From positions 1 to 18,186 of the forward strand of contig CALINZ010000290.1 of NCBI GenBank assembly GCA_938045085.1: 18,186 nt of DNA. Reading direction: 5' to 3'. The position numbers and the translations under genes are program-made. Positions 6,500 through 14,209 of the stretch are shown in pieces. This DNA comes from an uncultured Collinsella sp. GTDB taxonomy: Bacteria > Actinomycetota > Coriobacteriia > Coriobacteriales > Coriobacteriaceae. Each line of letters begins with the position of its first letter. The stretch's first letter is position 1. The notes beneath the pieces are model-generated. The model was not told the origin of the DNA. It was given only the letters and a program-made list of their open reading frames with translations, and made no database searches.

Positions 6500-6575
6500 G
6501 CCTCCGTAGCTCAGGGGATAGAGCACCGCTCTCCTAAAGCGGGTGTCGACGGTTCGAATCCGCCCGGGGGCACCA
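6500..6575 (+). tRNA. tRNA-Arg (anticodon CCT)
   Basis: The 76 bases fold as a cloverleaf. Acceptor GCCTCCG pairs with CGGGGGC (one G-T), the D stem is GCTC/GAGC, and the anticodon stem CCGCT/AGCGG holds the loop CTCCTAA, so the anticodon is CCT and the tRNA reads AGG. The T loop is TTCGAAT, and the CCA end is encoded. The T stem GACGG/CCGCC has one A-C mismatch at its second pair. Its 3' end is repeated downstream. Confidence 0.93.
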
Positions 6576-6585
6576 GAAGATTATG

Positions 6586-6613
6586 ACGGCGTCGCGAGGG
6601 CGGCGCCGTTTCT
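6586..6613 (+). terminator. Hairpin just after tRNA-Arg
   Basis: ACGGCG (6586-6591) pairs with CGCCGT (6604-6609), followed by TTTCTGGTTT. The tRNA tail CCAGA (6573-6577) can also pair with TCTGG (6611-6615), closing an outer stem. The T-run is short, so termination may be incomplete. Confidence 0.45.
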
Positions 6614-6656
6614 GGTTTGTGGGGACCGCCGGCGGATTCGAGCCGTCGACACCCGC
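6611..6656 (-). repeat. Inverted, diverged partial copy of the tRNA-Arg 3' half
   Basis: Bases 6633-6656 are the reverse complement of tRNA bases 6539-6562 with a single mismatch (24 bases, anticodon-stem end to T arm). Outward, TCTGGT at 6611-6616 matches the complement of the CCA end, while the acceptor part between has diverged. The 5' half of a tRNA is missing, so it is not a working gene. It may be debris of an inserted tRNA-bearing element. Confidence 0.65.
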
Positions 6657-6682
6657 GTCACCAATTTCCCGCGGGGGGAGTT

Positions 6683-6707
6683 TTCGAATCCGCCCGGGGG
6701 CACCAGA
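6683..6707 (+). repeat. Exact 25-base direct copy of the tRNA-Arg 3' end (att-like)
   Basis: Bases 6683-6707 repeat tRNA bases 6553-6577 without a mismatch: T loop, acceptor strand, CCA and the next two bases. Integrases of the tyrosine family commonly insert at tRNA 3' ends and leave such a copy at the far side. Only 105 bases lie between the copies and hold no gene, so if this is an att pair the element has been lost. Confidence 0.65.
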
Positions 6708-6715
6708 GAAATATC

Positions 6716-6753
6716 GAGCCTGGTACCGCTACGGTGCCGGGCTCTTCTGGTTT
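6716..6753 (+). terminator. Second hairpin terminator downstream of the tRNA repeat
   Basis: GAGCCTGGTACC (6716-6727) pairs with GGTGCCGGGCTC (6733-6744), 12 pairs including two G-T, loop GCTAC, followed by TTCTGGTTT. CCAGA and TCTGG again flank the stem, the same layout as after the real tRNA end. This is probably the ancestral terminator of the tRNA gene, now displaced by the insertion. Confidence 0.6.
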
Positions 6754-6781
6754 AAGGCATGCCGGAGTATTCGCTGCTTCA

Positions 6782-6822
6782 GATAAAGAAAGCGCCCGCT
6801 TGCTGGGGAAGCAAGCGGGCGC
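6782..6822 (-). terminator. Intrinsic terminator of the kinase/cell-wall gene block
   Basis: GCGCCCGCTTGC (6792-6803) and GCAAGCGGGCGC (6811-6822) form a perfect 12-bp stem with a 7-base loop. Read on the minus strand, the stem is followed by TTTCTTTATC. It lies 53 bases past the last minus-strand gene and ends that transcript. Confidence 0.85.
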
Positions 6823-6874
6823 CTGTGAGCGAATATGTTTGCGGCGAGAGCCGTGATGAGCGGTGGGGTGGCGA

Positions 6875-8836
6875 CTAGTTGGTCGTACCGGAATCGTCAC
6901 CCGTGCCCGAGCCAGAGCCCGAACCCGAGCCAGAAAGTGCGACTGTTAGCGTGATCGTGCTGTCGGTGGACTGCTTGCCGGTGGGGGAGACGCCCGTAAC
7001 GGTGGCATCCTCGTTACCGCTTACGGGATTGCCGTTCTGGTCACAGAAGCCGATGTTATAGAAACCGGCGTTGTTGAGCGCGGTAACGGCGGTGGAAATG
7101 CTCTTGCCGTACAGGTTGCCCGGGACGGTGGCCTTGCCGGACTTCTTGGCAATGACGACGGTAATCGTGGCGCCGGGCTTCTGCTTGCCGCTGGGGTTCC
7201 AGCTGATCACGGTGCCCTCGGTAACCGAGTCGTTCTCCTGGTAGCTCACGTCGACACCAAAGCCTGCCATATCGAGAGCGTTGCGCGCCTGGGCCTCGGT
7301 CATGTCGGTCAGGTCGGGGACGGACGTGGTATCCGGGCCGCTCGAGACCTTGTACGAGATGGTCGTGCCCTTCGCGACTTCCTTACCGGCTTCGGTGCCC
7401 TGCTCAAAGACCTGGCCCTCATCAGCCTCGTTGGCCTCCTCGGAGGCGTTGCCCTTCAGGCCAACGCTTGCCAGTGCGGCTTCTGCTTGGTCCTTGGTCA
7501 GGCCGACAAGTTTGGGAACCTCAACCTTTTCGGAGGGCTTGGGGCCCTTGGAGATTACCAGGTTCACCTTGGTGCCCTTGGTCTTCTTGGTGTTGCCGTT
7601 GGGCGTCTGCTCGGCGACCTTGCCCTCGTCGACATCGTCGTTGTAGCTTTGGTCGATGGTGCCGACCTCGAGGCCGGCTTCCTTGATCAGCTCGACGGCA
7701 GTCTGCTGGTCCTTGCCCAGCACATCGGGCACGGTGACCTGCTCGCCGCCAAAGAGTCCTGTGGCAAAGGCCACCACGATGCCGATGACGGCAACGGCTG
7801 CCACCACGGCGGCGATGATCTTGTTCTTGTTGGATTTGGGCTTTTCGACCTCGTAGGAGCCGGTGGAGCCCGAAACCGAGCTGCGGGCGGTATTTTGGCC
7901 GCTCACGCCCGAGACGGGACGCACCATGGCGCGCGTCTGATCGGAAAGCTCGCGAGTCTTGGTGGCGCCCAGCTCACCGGGGGCACCGATGATGCGCGTG
8001 GGCTCCGAGACGTTGACGGCACGGCCCGACAGGTAGCTGTTGAGCACCTGACGCAGCTCGTCGGCGGTCTGGAAGCGGTTTGCCGGGTCCTTCTCCATGC
8101 ACTTGAGGATGATGCGCTCAAGGTCGGCGTCGACACCGGAGTTGATCTGGCTCGGCGGAATAGGCAGCTCGTTGACCTGCTTGAGTGCGACCGAGATAGC
8201 GTCGTCACCGTCAAAGGGGACGCGGCCGGTGGCGCACTCGTACATCACGACGCCCAGCGAGTAGATATCCGAGGTGGGGCCGAGGTCCTGACCACGGGTC
8301 TGCTCGGGGCTGACGTAGTGGGCGGTTCCCAGCACGTTGTTGTCTTGCGTGAGGTGGCTGTTCTTGGCGCGCGCGATGCCAAAGTCCATCACCTTGATGT
8401 TGCCGTCGGGCAGCACCATGATGTTCTGCGGCTTAATGTCGCGGTGGATGATCTCGTGCTTGTGGGCGACCGAAAGCGCGGAGCTGATCTGCGAGCCGAT
8501 CTGGGCGACCTTCTTGGGGTCGAGGGCGCCGTGGCTCTTGATGCCGCTCTTAAGGTCGGTGCCGCGCAGGTACTCCATGACGATGTAATAGGTGTCGCCG
8601 TCCTTGCCCCAATCGTAGACGCCCACGATATAGGGGGAGGAGAGACCGGCTGCTGCCTGGGCCTCCTGCTTAAAGCGTGCGGCGAAGGTTGCGTCGCCAG
8701 CATACTGCGGCAGCATGATCTTGACGGCAACCGTGCGGTCGAGGACCTGGTCCTGTGCACGGTAGACGGTCGCCATGCCGCCTGTTCCCACCTTATCCTT
8801 GAGGAGGTATCTTCCCCCGAGGACCCTCTGTTCCAT
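6875..8836 (-). CDS. pknB: PknB-like Ser/Thr protein kinase with four PASTA repeats
   Basis: Membrane receptor kinase of the PknB/PrkC/Stk1 type. Kinase domain residues about 8-268: glycine loop VGTGGMATVY, Lys39 in VAVKIM, HRDIKPQN with catalytic Asp133, DFG at 151-153, and GTAHYVSPEQ in the activation segment. Thr/Ser-rich juxtamembrane segment, then one membrane helix (about 340-361). Outside are four PASTA repeats (from about 367, each around 65 residues, first three starting VPxL/VPDL-like), which in this family bind muropeptides or lipid II, and a Ser-Gly tail. ATG 8836 (653 residues) is preferred to ATG 8851 because AGGAG at 8842-8846 lies between them. It is the last gene of the block, 132 bases after the RodA-PBP gene. 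Expected targets are the FHA proteins and cell-wall enzymes upstream. Confidence 0.93.
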   Translation of the reverse strand: MEQRVLGGRYLLKDKVGTGGMATVYRAQDQVLDRTVAVKIMLPQYAGDATFAARFKQEAQAAAGLSSPYIVGVYDWGKDGDTYYIVMEYLRGTDLKSGIKSHGALDPKKVAQIGSQISSALSVAHKHEIIHRDIKPQNIMVLPDGNIKVMDFGIARAKNSHLTQDNNVLGTAHYVSPEQTRGQDLGPTSDIYSLGVVMYECATGRVPFDGDDAISVALKQVNELPIPPSQINSGVDADLERIILKCMEKDPANRFQTADELRQVLNSYLSGRAVNVSEPTRIIGAPGELGATKTRELSDQTRAMVRPVSGVSGQNTARSSVSGSTGSYEVEKPKSNKNKIIAAVVAAVAVIGIVVAFATGLFGGEQVTVPDVLGKDQQTAVELIKEAGLEVGTIDQSYNDDVDEGKVAEQTPNGNTKKTKGTKVNLVISKGPKPSEKVEVPKLVGLTKDQAEAALASVGLKGNASEEANEADEGQVFEQGTEAGKEVAKGTTISYKVSSGPDTTSVPDLTDMTEAQARNALDMAGFGVDVSYQENDSVTEGTVISWNPSGKQKPGATITVVIAKKSGKATVPGNLYGKSISTAVTALNNAGFYNIGFCDQNGNPVSGNEDATVTGVSPTGKQSTDSTITLTVALSGSGSGSGSGTGDDSGTTN

Positions 8837-8968
8837 TCCTGCTCCTAACATAACTATTCGCTCAACGATGTGTGTAGTACCTACGATGTGGCCGCTGGGG
8901 CCGTGTGGCGCGTTGCCGCTAACTCTTCGGCCGCGGCGCGCCTCGGGTGTCCGATTCGATCATGGGCA

Positions 8969-11839
8969 TCACGCTCCCTGTGCGGCAAGCGCCGCGGTCA
9001 GGACGATACCGGCAATCTTGGCGGCCTTGACGTCATGCTTGTCGAAATCCTCCAAGGCCACCGAGATGGCGACCGTGGGTGAATCGTAAGGTGCAAAGCC
9101 AACAAACATCGAGTTGACGTTGGTGCCGCCGGTCTCGGCCGAGCCGGTCTTGCCGGCGACCTTGACGCCGGGGATCTGGGCATCGGTGCCGGTGCCGGAC
9201 TGGACGACGGCAAGCATGGCCTGCTTGACCTGGTCGGCCGTGGCGGAGCTGACGGCCTGACCAAGCGAGCGGGACTGCGTGGTCTTGACCACGGTTCCGT
9301 CCGGGGCGAGTACCTGGGCTACAAAGTACGGGTCCATGACCACGCCGCTGTTAGCGATGGCGGCGGCAATCACGGCGTTTTGCATGACGGTGGTCTGCGG
9401 GCCGGGCGTGTGGTCCATGCCGACAGGCTGGCCGGCGCCGGCCCAGGCGGTCTCCCACTCGGTCATGAGCGACGGGTCGGCCATGATGGAGGCCGCGGAG
9501 GTCAGGTCCTGGCCGAGCTTTTGGCCGTAGCCAAAGGCGTTGGCAAACTGTACGAGCGTATTTGCGCCAACTTCGTTTGCCACCTGGCCAAAGACGACGT
9601 TGGAGGACACGGCAAAGGCCTGCTGCAGGCTGATGGTGCCGTAGCTCTCGTTGGCATAGTTGGTGACCGGTGCGTTGCCGATGTCCATGGAGCCGGGCGC
9701 CTGGTAGGTGCTGGTAAGGCTGGCGGTGCCGGTCTCGAGTGCCGCGGAAAGCGTAACGACCTTAAACGTTGAGCCCGGCGTGTACAGCGCGTCCATGGCG
9801 CGATTGTACATGGAGCCGTCCTCGCCGCCGCCCGTCTGCAGCAGGGCATCGATGTTGGTGTTGTCATAGGTGGGCGAGCTGGCACATGCGAGCACCGCGC
9901 CGGTACGCGGGTCGATGACCACTACAGCGCCCTTAAAGCCCTTGAGTGCCTGCTCGGCCGCCGTCTGGATGCGCGAGTCGATGGTGAGCTTGGCGGTGTT
10001 GCCCGGCTGGGTCTGGCCCGCGAGCGACGCGATGGCGTTGTTCCAGCTGGAGTAGTCCTTAGAACCGGTGAGCGTGTCGTTCATGACGCTCTCGATGGCG
10101 GTGGTGCCATACTGCTGACTCACGTAGCCAACCACGTGCGCTGCCAGGTTACCGTTGGGGTAGGAGCGTACGTAGGTGCCGTCCTCCTGCTGCAGCGACT
10201 CGGCCAGCGTCACGCCGTCGGACGTGATGATGGAGCCGCGCTGGATGTACTTGGAGCGGGCGATGGTGTGGTTGTTGGTCGGCATGTCCTGATAGTCCTT
10301 GGCCTTGATGACCTGGACATAGGTGAGGTTGCCGATAAGGATGGCGAACAGCGCCGTAAAGGCGAGCACCGCGCGGGTTAGACGGTTGGCGAGCGCCACG
10401 CGGCCGAGCACACCGGATTCAGGCGTGTCGAGCAGGCGACGACGCATGCGCGAGCCGACGGAATGGCTGCCGCTGCCGTAGGAAGACGAGGTGGCAAAGC
10501 GCGTGCCCGTCGGGGCGGCGGCCGATGCGACCTGATCATCGGTGATGGCGGCCATGGTGCCGGTGCCGGTAAGCTCGGCCTCGCGTCCGGTCGCCTCGTC
10601 ACCGGCGCGCAGCAGGAGCGCGACGATGATAAAGCTTGCCAGCAGCGAGGAGCCGCCCTGGCTCATAAAGGGCAGAGTGACGCCGGTCAGCGGGATCAGG
10701 CGGGTGACGCCGCCCACGATCAAGAAGGCCTGGAAGCTGATGGCTGCCGTAAGACCGGTGGCGCTAAAGGCGGCGAGGTCGGATTTAGCGCGGGCAGCTG
10801 TGGTGAGGCCACGCACGGCAAAGAGCATAAACAGGATGAGCACGGCGCCGCCGCCCAAAAGGCCCATCTCCTCGCCAATGGCCGAGAAGATAAAGTCGGA
10901 CTCGACGACAGGGATGTTGTTGGCCATGCCGTTGCCGATGCCAACACCGACCAGGCCGCCATCGGCAAGCGAGAAGAGCGACTGGACGATCTGGTAGCCC
11001 TGGCCCTGGGCGTCCTTAAACGGATCGACCCAAACCTGGAAACGCACCTGAACGTGCGACAGGAACTTGTAGGCGCCCACGGCTCCGACAGCTAAGAGCG
11101 CAAGGCCGATAACGACATACGAAAAGCGCCCCGTGGCAACGTAGAGCATCAGCAAGAAGATGGTGTAGAACAGCACGGCCGAACCCAGGTCGCGTTCGAA
11201 GACGACGACGAGCAGGCACACACCCCACACGGCAAACAGCGGCAGCAGCAGTCGCAGGCGAGGGATCTTAAAGCCCAGAATCTTGCGGTTGGAGATGGAG
11301 AGCAGCTCGCGGTTCTCGGCCAGGTAGCCGGCCAGGAACAGGACGATAAAGACCTTGGCGAACTCGCCGGGCTGGATGGTAAAGCCCGCGATGCGAATCC
11401 ACAGCTTGGAGCCCGAGATCGTGGTGCCGATAAAGATAGGCAGCATCAGCAGAATGATGCCGATGATGCCAAAGGTGTACTTGTAGCGCATGACCACGTC
11501 GAGGTTTTTGACTAGTGCAAGCGTTCCCACCATGAGCGCCACCGAGACAAACAGGATGATGAGCTGTGAGATGGCGAGAGCGGGGGCGAGGCGCGTCACG
11601 AACGTGATGCCGATGCCCGAAAGTATAAATACGATGGGCAGGATGGCGGGGTCGGCACCGGGCGCCAAGATGCGCACGGCAATGTGGGCCGCGGCAAAGG
11701 CGGCAAAGAGGCCGATCGGTACGGCGAGCGTCTCAAAGGAGATGGCAGCGCCCGCGGTGAGGACGTACATCGCATACAGCAGGATGACGGGGAACGCCGA
11801 GGCGATGAGCAAGAGCAGCTCGGTGTTGCGGCGACTCAT
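8969..11839 (-). CDS. Fused RodA/FtsW (SEDS) glycosyltransferase and class B penicillin-binding protein
   Basis: One 956-residue chain carries both halves of a peptidoglycan synthase. Residues 1 to about 412 are a polytopic SEDS protein: QPGEFAKVFIVLFLAGYL, FERDLGSAVLF with the catalytic-type Asp (about 217), IGEEMGLLGG, and the C-terminal MSQGGSSLL. A polar linker (about 413-485) follows, then one membrane helix (about 489-508) and a class B PBP with SxxK (STFK, Ser690), SSN (745-747) and KTG (897-899), all intact. SEDS proteins polymerise glycan strands; class B PBPs crosslink them. In mycobacteria these are separate adjacent genes, rodA and pbpA. ATG 11839 is chosen because AAAGGGAG overlaps the alternative GTG 11848. 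It starts 16 bases after the phosphatase gene. No stop or frameshift separates the halves. Confidence 0.93.
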   Translation of the reverse strand: MSRRNTELLLLIASAFPVILLYAMYVLTAGAAISFETLAVPIGLFAAFAAAHIAVRILAPGADPAILPIVFILSGIGITFVTRLAPALAISQLIILFVSVALMVGTLALVKNLDVVMRYKYTFGIIGIILLMLPIFIGTTISGSKLWIRIAGFTIQPGEFAKVFIVLFLAGYLAENRELLSISNRKILGFKIPRLRLLLPLFAVWGVCLLVVVFERDLGSAVLFYTIFLLMLYVATGRFSYVVIGLALLAVGAVGAYKFLSHVQVRFQVWVDPFKDAQGQGYQIVQSLFSLADGGLVGVGIGNGMANNIPVVESDFIFSAIGEEMGLLGGGAVLILFMLFAVRGLTTAARAKSDLAAFSATGLTAAISFQAFLIVGGVTRLIPLTGVTLPFMSQGGSSLLASFIIVALLLRAGDEATGREAELTGTGTMAAITDDQVASAAAPTGTRFATSSSYGSGSHSVGSRMRRRLLDTPESGVLGRVALANRLTRAVLAFTALFAILIGNLTYVQVIKAKDYQDMPTNNHTIARSKYIQRGSIITSDGVTLAESLQQEDGTYVRSYPNGNLAAHVVGYVSQQYGTTAIESVMNDTLTGSKDYSSWNNAIASLAGQTQPGNTAKLTIDSRIQTAAEQALKGFKGAVVVIDPRTGAVLACASSPTYDNTNIDALLQTGGGEDGSMYNRAMDALYTPGSTFKVVTLSAALETGTASLTSTYQAPGSMDIGNAPVTNYANESYGTISLQQAFAVSSNVVFGQVANEVGANTLVQFANAFGYGQKLGQDLTSAASIMADPSLMTEWETAWAGAGQPVGMDHTPGPQTTVMQNAVIAAAIANSGVVMDPYFVAQVLAPDGTVVKTTQSRSLGQAVSSATADQVKQAMLAVVQSGTGTDAQIPGVKVAGKTGSAETGGTNVNSMFVGFAPYDSPTVAISVALEDFDKHDVKAAKIAGIVLTAALAAQGA

Positions 11840-11855
11840 AAGCGGCACTCCCTTT

Positions 11856-13790
11856 CTAATTCTTATCGGAGGCTTCGGCCTCGGCGGACTGTTCGGCGGT
11901 TTTCTCGGAATCTGATTCGGAGGTCGATCCCTGATTGGTGTTGTCGCGAATCGTTTGCGCGTCGATCACCTGGCGGGTCTGCTCCTCGTCGATCTGGTGG
12001 CGGTACTTGGATATCGTGTCCTGCGCATCGTCGACACTTGTTTGCGGAATGCCCGCCTTGAGGCGGTTTTGCGTGTCTTCGGGCAGGTCGGACAGCTTGA
12101 TGCTGGTTTCGCTTTCGAGCCAGTGGAGCTTGAGTCCGAGTGGCTTGCCGGGCAGGCCGCGCCAGACGGCGACATTGCCCTGGTAGGTACCCAGGTAGTA
12201 CGAGCCGGTGACACCCGTGTAGGCCCAGATGCCAGCTGCTAGCACAAAGACGAGGGCCAGGATGGCGGCGATAGTAACATTGCGGCGACGCACGCGTTGC
12301 GCCTCGCGCATAACGCCATCGTCAACCAGGTCAACGACTACTACGGTTACGTTGTCGTGGCCGCCGGCGGCAAGCGCCGCGTCCACTAGGTTGTCGACGC
12401 AGATTTGCGCGGTTGAGGACTGCGTGGCGATGTTCTCGATATCGCTATCGGGAATCATGCTCGAGAGGCCGTCGGAGCACAGGATCAGGCGGTCGCCTTC
12501 CTCGATATGCAGAGTGAAGTGGTCGGCATACATGGCGGGGTCCGAGCCCAGCGCGCGGGTGATGACCGAACGGTTGGGGTGGACGCGAGCCTCGTCTGCC
12601 GTGATCTCGCCGGCGTCCACGAGCTCCTCCACGTAGGAGTGGTCGCGGGTCACGCGGATGAGCGTGCCCTCGTGGAGCAGATAGGCGCGAGAGTCGCCCA
12701 CGTGGGCGATGGCGAGCGTGTCGTTTTCGATGTAGGCGCAGGTGGCTGTGCAGCCCATGCCGGGCTTGCCCAGGCCGTTCAGGGCCGCCTCGATTACGGC
12801 GGCGTTGGCTGCCTCGACGGATGCGGCCAGGCGTGCTGCGTCGGCGGACTGTGGGGCCGTCTTGGCTATAGTCTCGACGGCGATAGAAGAGGCTACCTCG
12901 CCGGCGGCGTGACCACCCATGCCGTCGCATACGCAAAAGAGCGGCGACTGCACCAGGTAGGAATCCTCATTGTGCGGGCGCACACAGCCAACGTCGGAGC
13001 GGGCGCCCCACATGAGTTGCGTGGTGGTGCCGGCATCATAGGTCGAGTCGGTCTCGATGCGCTCCTCGGTTAGGGGTTCAAAGCTCATGGTCGAGCCGGG
13101 GTCTTTGAGTTTGGCCTCAACGGCGGCAACGTCGATTTCGGCTGTGTCACCGGGAGAGACGGTGTCGGTCTCGGCGTTTGATTCGGAATCGCCGGTGTCC
13201 GGGGAGTCGGGCTCCTCGGAAACGCGGGCGGTCGACTCGTCATCTTGCGGGCTGACGTCTATAGGCTCGGGCGTCGCAAAGTGCGACGGCGCGGGCGTGT
13301 TTTGCGACTGGGCGGCGGGCTCGGCCACGGCATCGGACTCGCTTGCGGGCGCAGGCTGCGGGGTCTTGGGTGCAGGGCCGTCCTCGGGGGATGTCCCCGC
13401 CTCGGGCGCCGGCGTAGACGCGGGCGCAACCTCGGATGCCGGGGCTATGGGAAACGCCGGCGCGGCGGGCTCGGGTGCCGCAAACACCGCAGCGCTCTCG
13501 TTGATTGCCGCGGCGACGGGCTCTGCAAAGTGAGCCGGCGCCGGGGTTGCTTCGGGCGCTGTGGGCTGTTCCGCAGCATGTGCGCCGATGGGCGCCGCTA
13601 CGGCATCCTCTTCGTCCTCGTTATCGGCGAGATCTGAAATATCATGCGTTACATGCGAAAGAGGCAGGGAGAACACGGTGTCCTCGGGCTCCACGGGTGT
13701 GGAGTCTGCCGGAGCGGCGTGGGCCGGTGCAGCTACGGCGGCAGCCGGTGCCTCGGTCATGGTTGCGGACTTGTTCTCCTCGTCGATCAT
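11856..13790 (-). CDS. pstP: PP2C-type Ser/Thr phosphatase with long disordered N-terminus, PstP-like
   Basis: Dephosphorylates targets of the kinases in this block. The catalytic domain spans residues about 261-488 and has all metal-binding motifs: RPHNED (Asp276), CDGMGGHAAGE (Asp289), VGDSRAY, LILCSDGLS (Asp440) and GGHDNVTVVV (Asp479). One membrane helix (about 505-524) follows, then a roughly 120-residue C-terminal region, outside if the topology matches PstP, ending in a Ser/Glu-rich tail. Residues 1 to about 255 are Ala/Pro/Glu/Asp-rich and apparently disordered; PstP normally starts directly with the phosphatase domain. The start at 13790 overlaps the fhaB stop by 4 bases (ATGA), so translation is coupled. 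Start at Met11 is possible but would hardly shorten the extension. Confidence 0.92.
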   Translation of the reverse strand: MIDEENKSATMTEAPAAAVAAPAHAAPADSTPVEPEDTVFSLPLSHVTHDISDLADNEDEEDAVAAPIGAHAAEQPTAPEATPAPAHFAEPVAAAINESAAVFAAPEPAAPAFPIAPASEVAPASTPAPEAGTSPEDGPAPKTPQPAPASESDAVAEPAAQSQNTPAPSHFATPEPIDVSPQDDESTARVSEEPDSPDTGDSESNAETDTVSPGDTAEIDVAAVEAKLKDPGSTMSFEPLTEERIETDSTYDAGTTTQLMWGARSDVGCVRPHNEDSYLVQSPLFCVCDGMGGHAAGEVASSIAVETIAKTAPQSADAARLAASVEAANAAVIEAALNGLGKPGMGCTATCAYIENDTLAIAHVGDSRAYLLHEGTLIRVTRDHSYVEELVDAGEITADEARVHPNRSVITRALGSDPAMYADHFTLHIEEGDRLILCSDGLSSMIPDSDIENIATQSSTAQICVDNLVDAALAAGGHDNVTVVVVDLVDDGVMREAQRVRRRNVTIAAILALVFVLAAGIWAYTGVTGSYYLGTYQGNVAVWRGLPGKPLGLKLHWLESETSIKLSDLPEDTQNRLKAGIPQTSVDDAQDTISKYRHQIDEEQTRQVIDAQTIRDNTNQGSTSESDSEKTAEQSAEAEASDKN

Positions 13791-14203
13791 CGACGGTTCA
13801 CCTTCATGACCACGTCGCCAATCTGGACTTCGTCGCCCTCACGCAGCGTCGCGGGCTCCACGAGCTGGCGGCCGTTGACGAGCGTGCCGTTAAGCGAGTT
13901 GAGGTCCTCGATGATGAGCGCCGGGCCCTGCAGCGAAAAGCGCGCATGCGAGGCCGAGACAAACGGCTCGTTGATGCAGATGTCCGAAGATGGCGAGCGG
14001 CCGACGATGACGGGGCCGAGCATGTCTACGTGGATGCCGCGGATGCCGCGCGGACCCTTGTCCACATCAATCGTCCAGATAGCCGAGTCACGGCGCTGCC
14101 CGCGCACGAGTCCCACGCCGGTCTTCATGACGGCGAACAGGAAGATATAGAGCAGGGCGACCAGGACGATGCGGCCTGCAAAAAGGACGATATCGATGTT
14201 CAT
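13787..14203 (-). CDS. fhaB: FHA domain membrane protein, FhaB-like
   Basis: A small (138 residues) membrane-anchored phosphothreonine-binding protein. An N-terminal hydrophobic helix (about 5-25) is followed by a basic stretch and a C-terminal FHA domain (about 58-138) with the phosphopeptide-binding residues: GRS (68-70), SASHA (83-87) and DLNSLNGT (100-107). The same layout is seen in mycobacterial FhaB/FipA, encoded at the same place next to pstP, which recruits phosphorylated cell-division or wall proteins. Its stop overlaps the phosphatase start and its own start lies 6 bases after the FhaA-like reading frame. Function here is inferred from family and context. Confidence 0.9.
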   Translation of the reverse strand: MNIDIVLFAGRIVLVALLYIFLFAVMKTGVGLVRGQRRDSAIWTIDVDKGPRGIRGIHVDMLGPVIVGRSPSSDICINEPFVSASHARFSLQGPALIIEDLNSLNGTLVNGRQLVEPATLREGDEVQIGDVVMKVNRR

Positions 14204-14209
14204 AAGCGA

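Noticed and set aside
6543..6856. Small plus-strand open frames between tRNA-Arg and the terminator
   Set aside because: They start inside the tRNA or its copies and follow from tRNA-derived repeats.
7487..8848. 453-residue open frame on the plus strand opposite pknB
   Set aside because: Antisense shadow of the kinase domain and PASTA region; its sequence is low in complexity and resembles no family.
8837..8968. Internal promoter or small gene between the RodA-PBP gene and pknB
   Set aside because: The 132-base gap has weak TACTAC/TACACA-like boxes but no convincing pair and no short frame with a ribosome-binding site.
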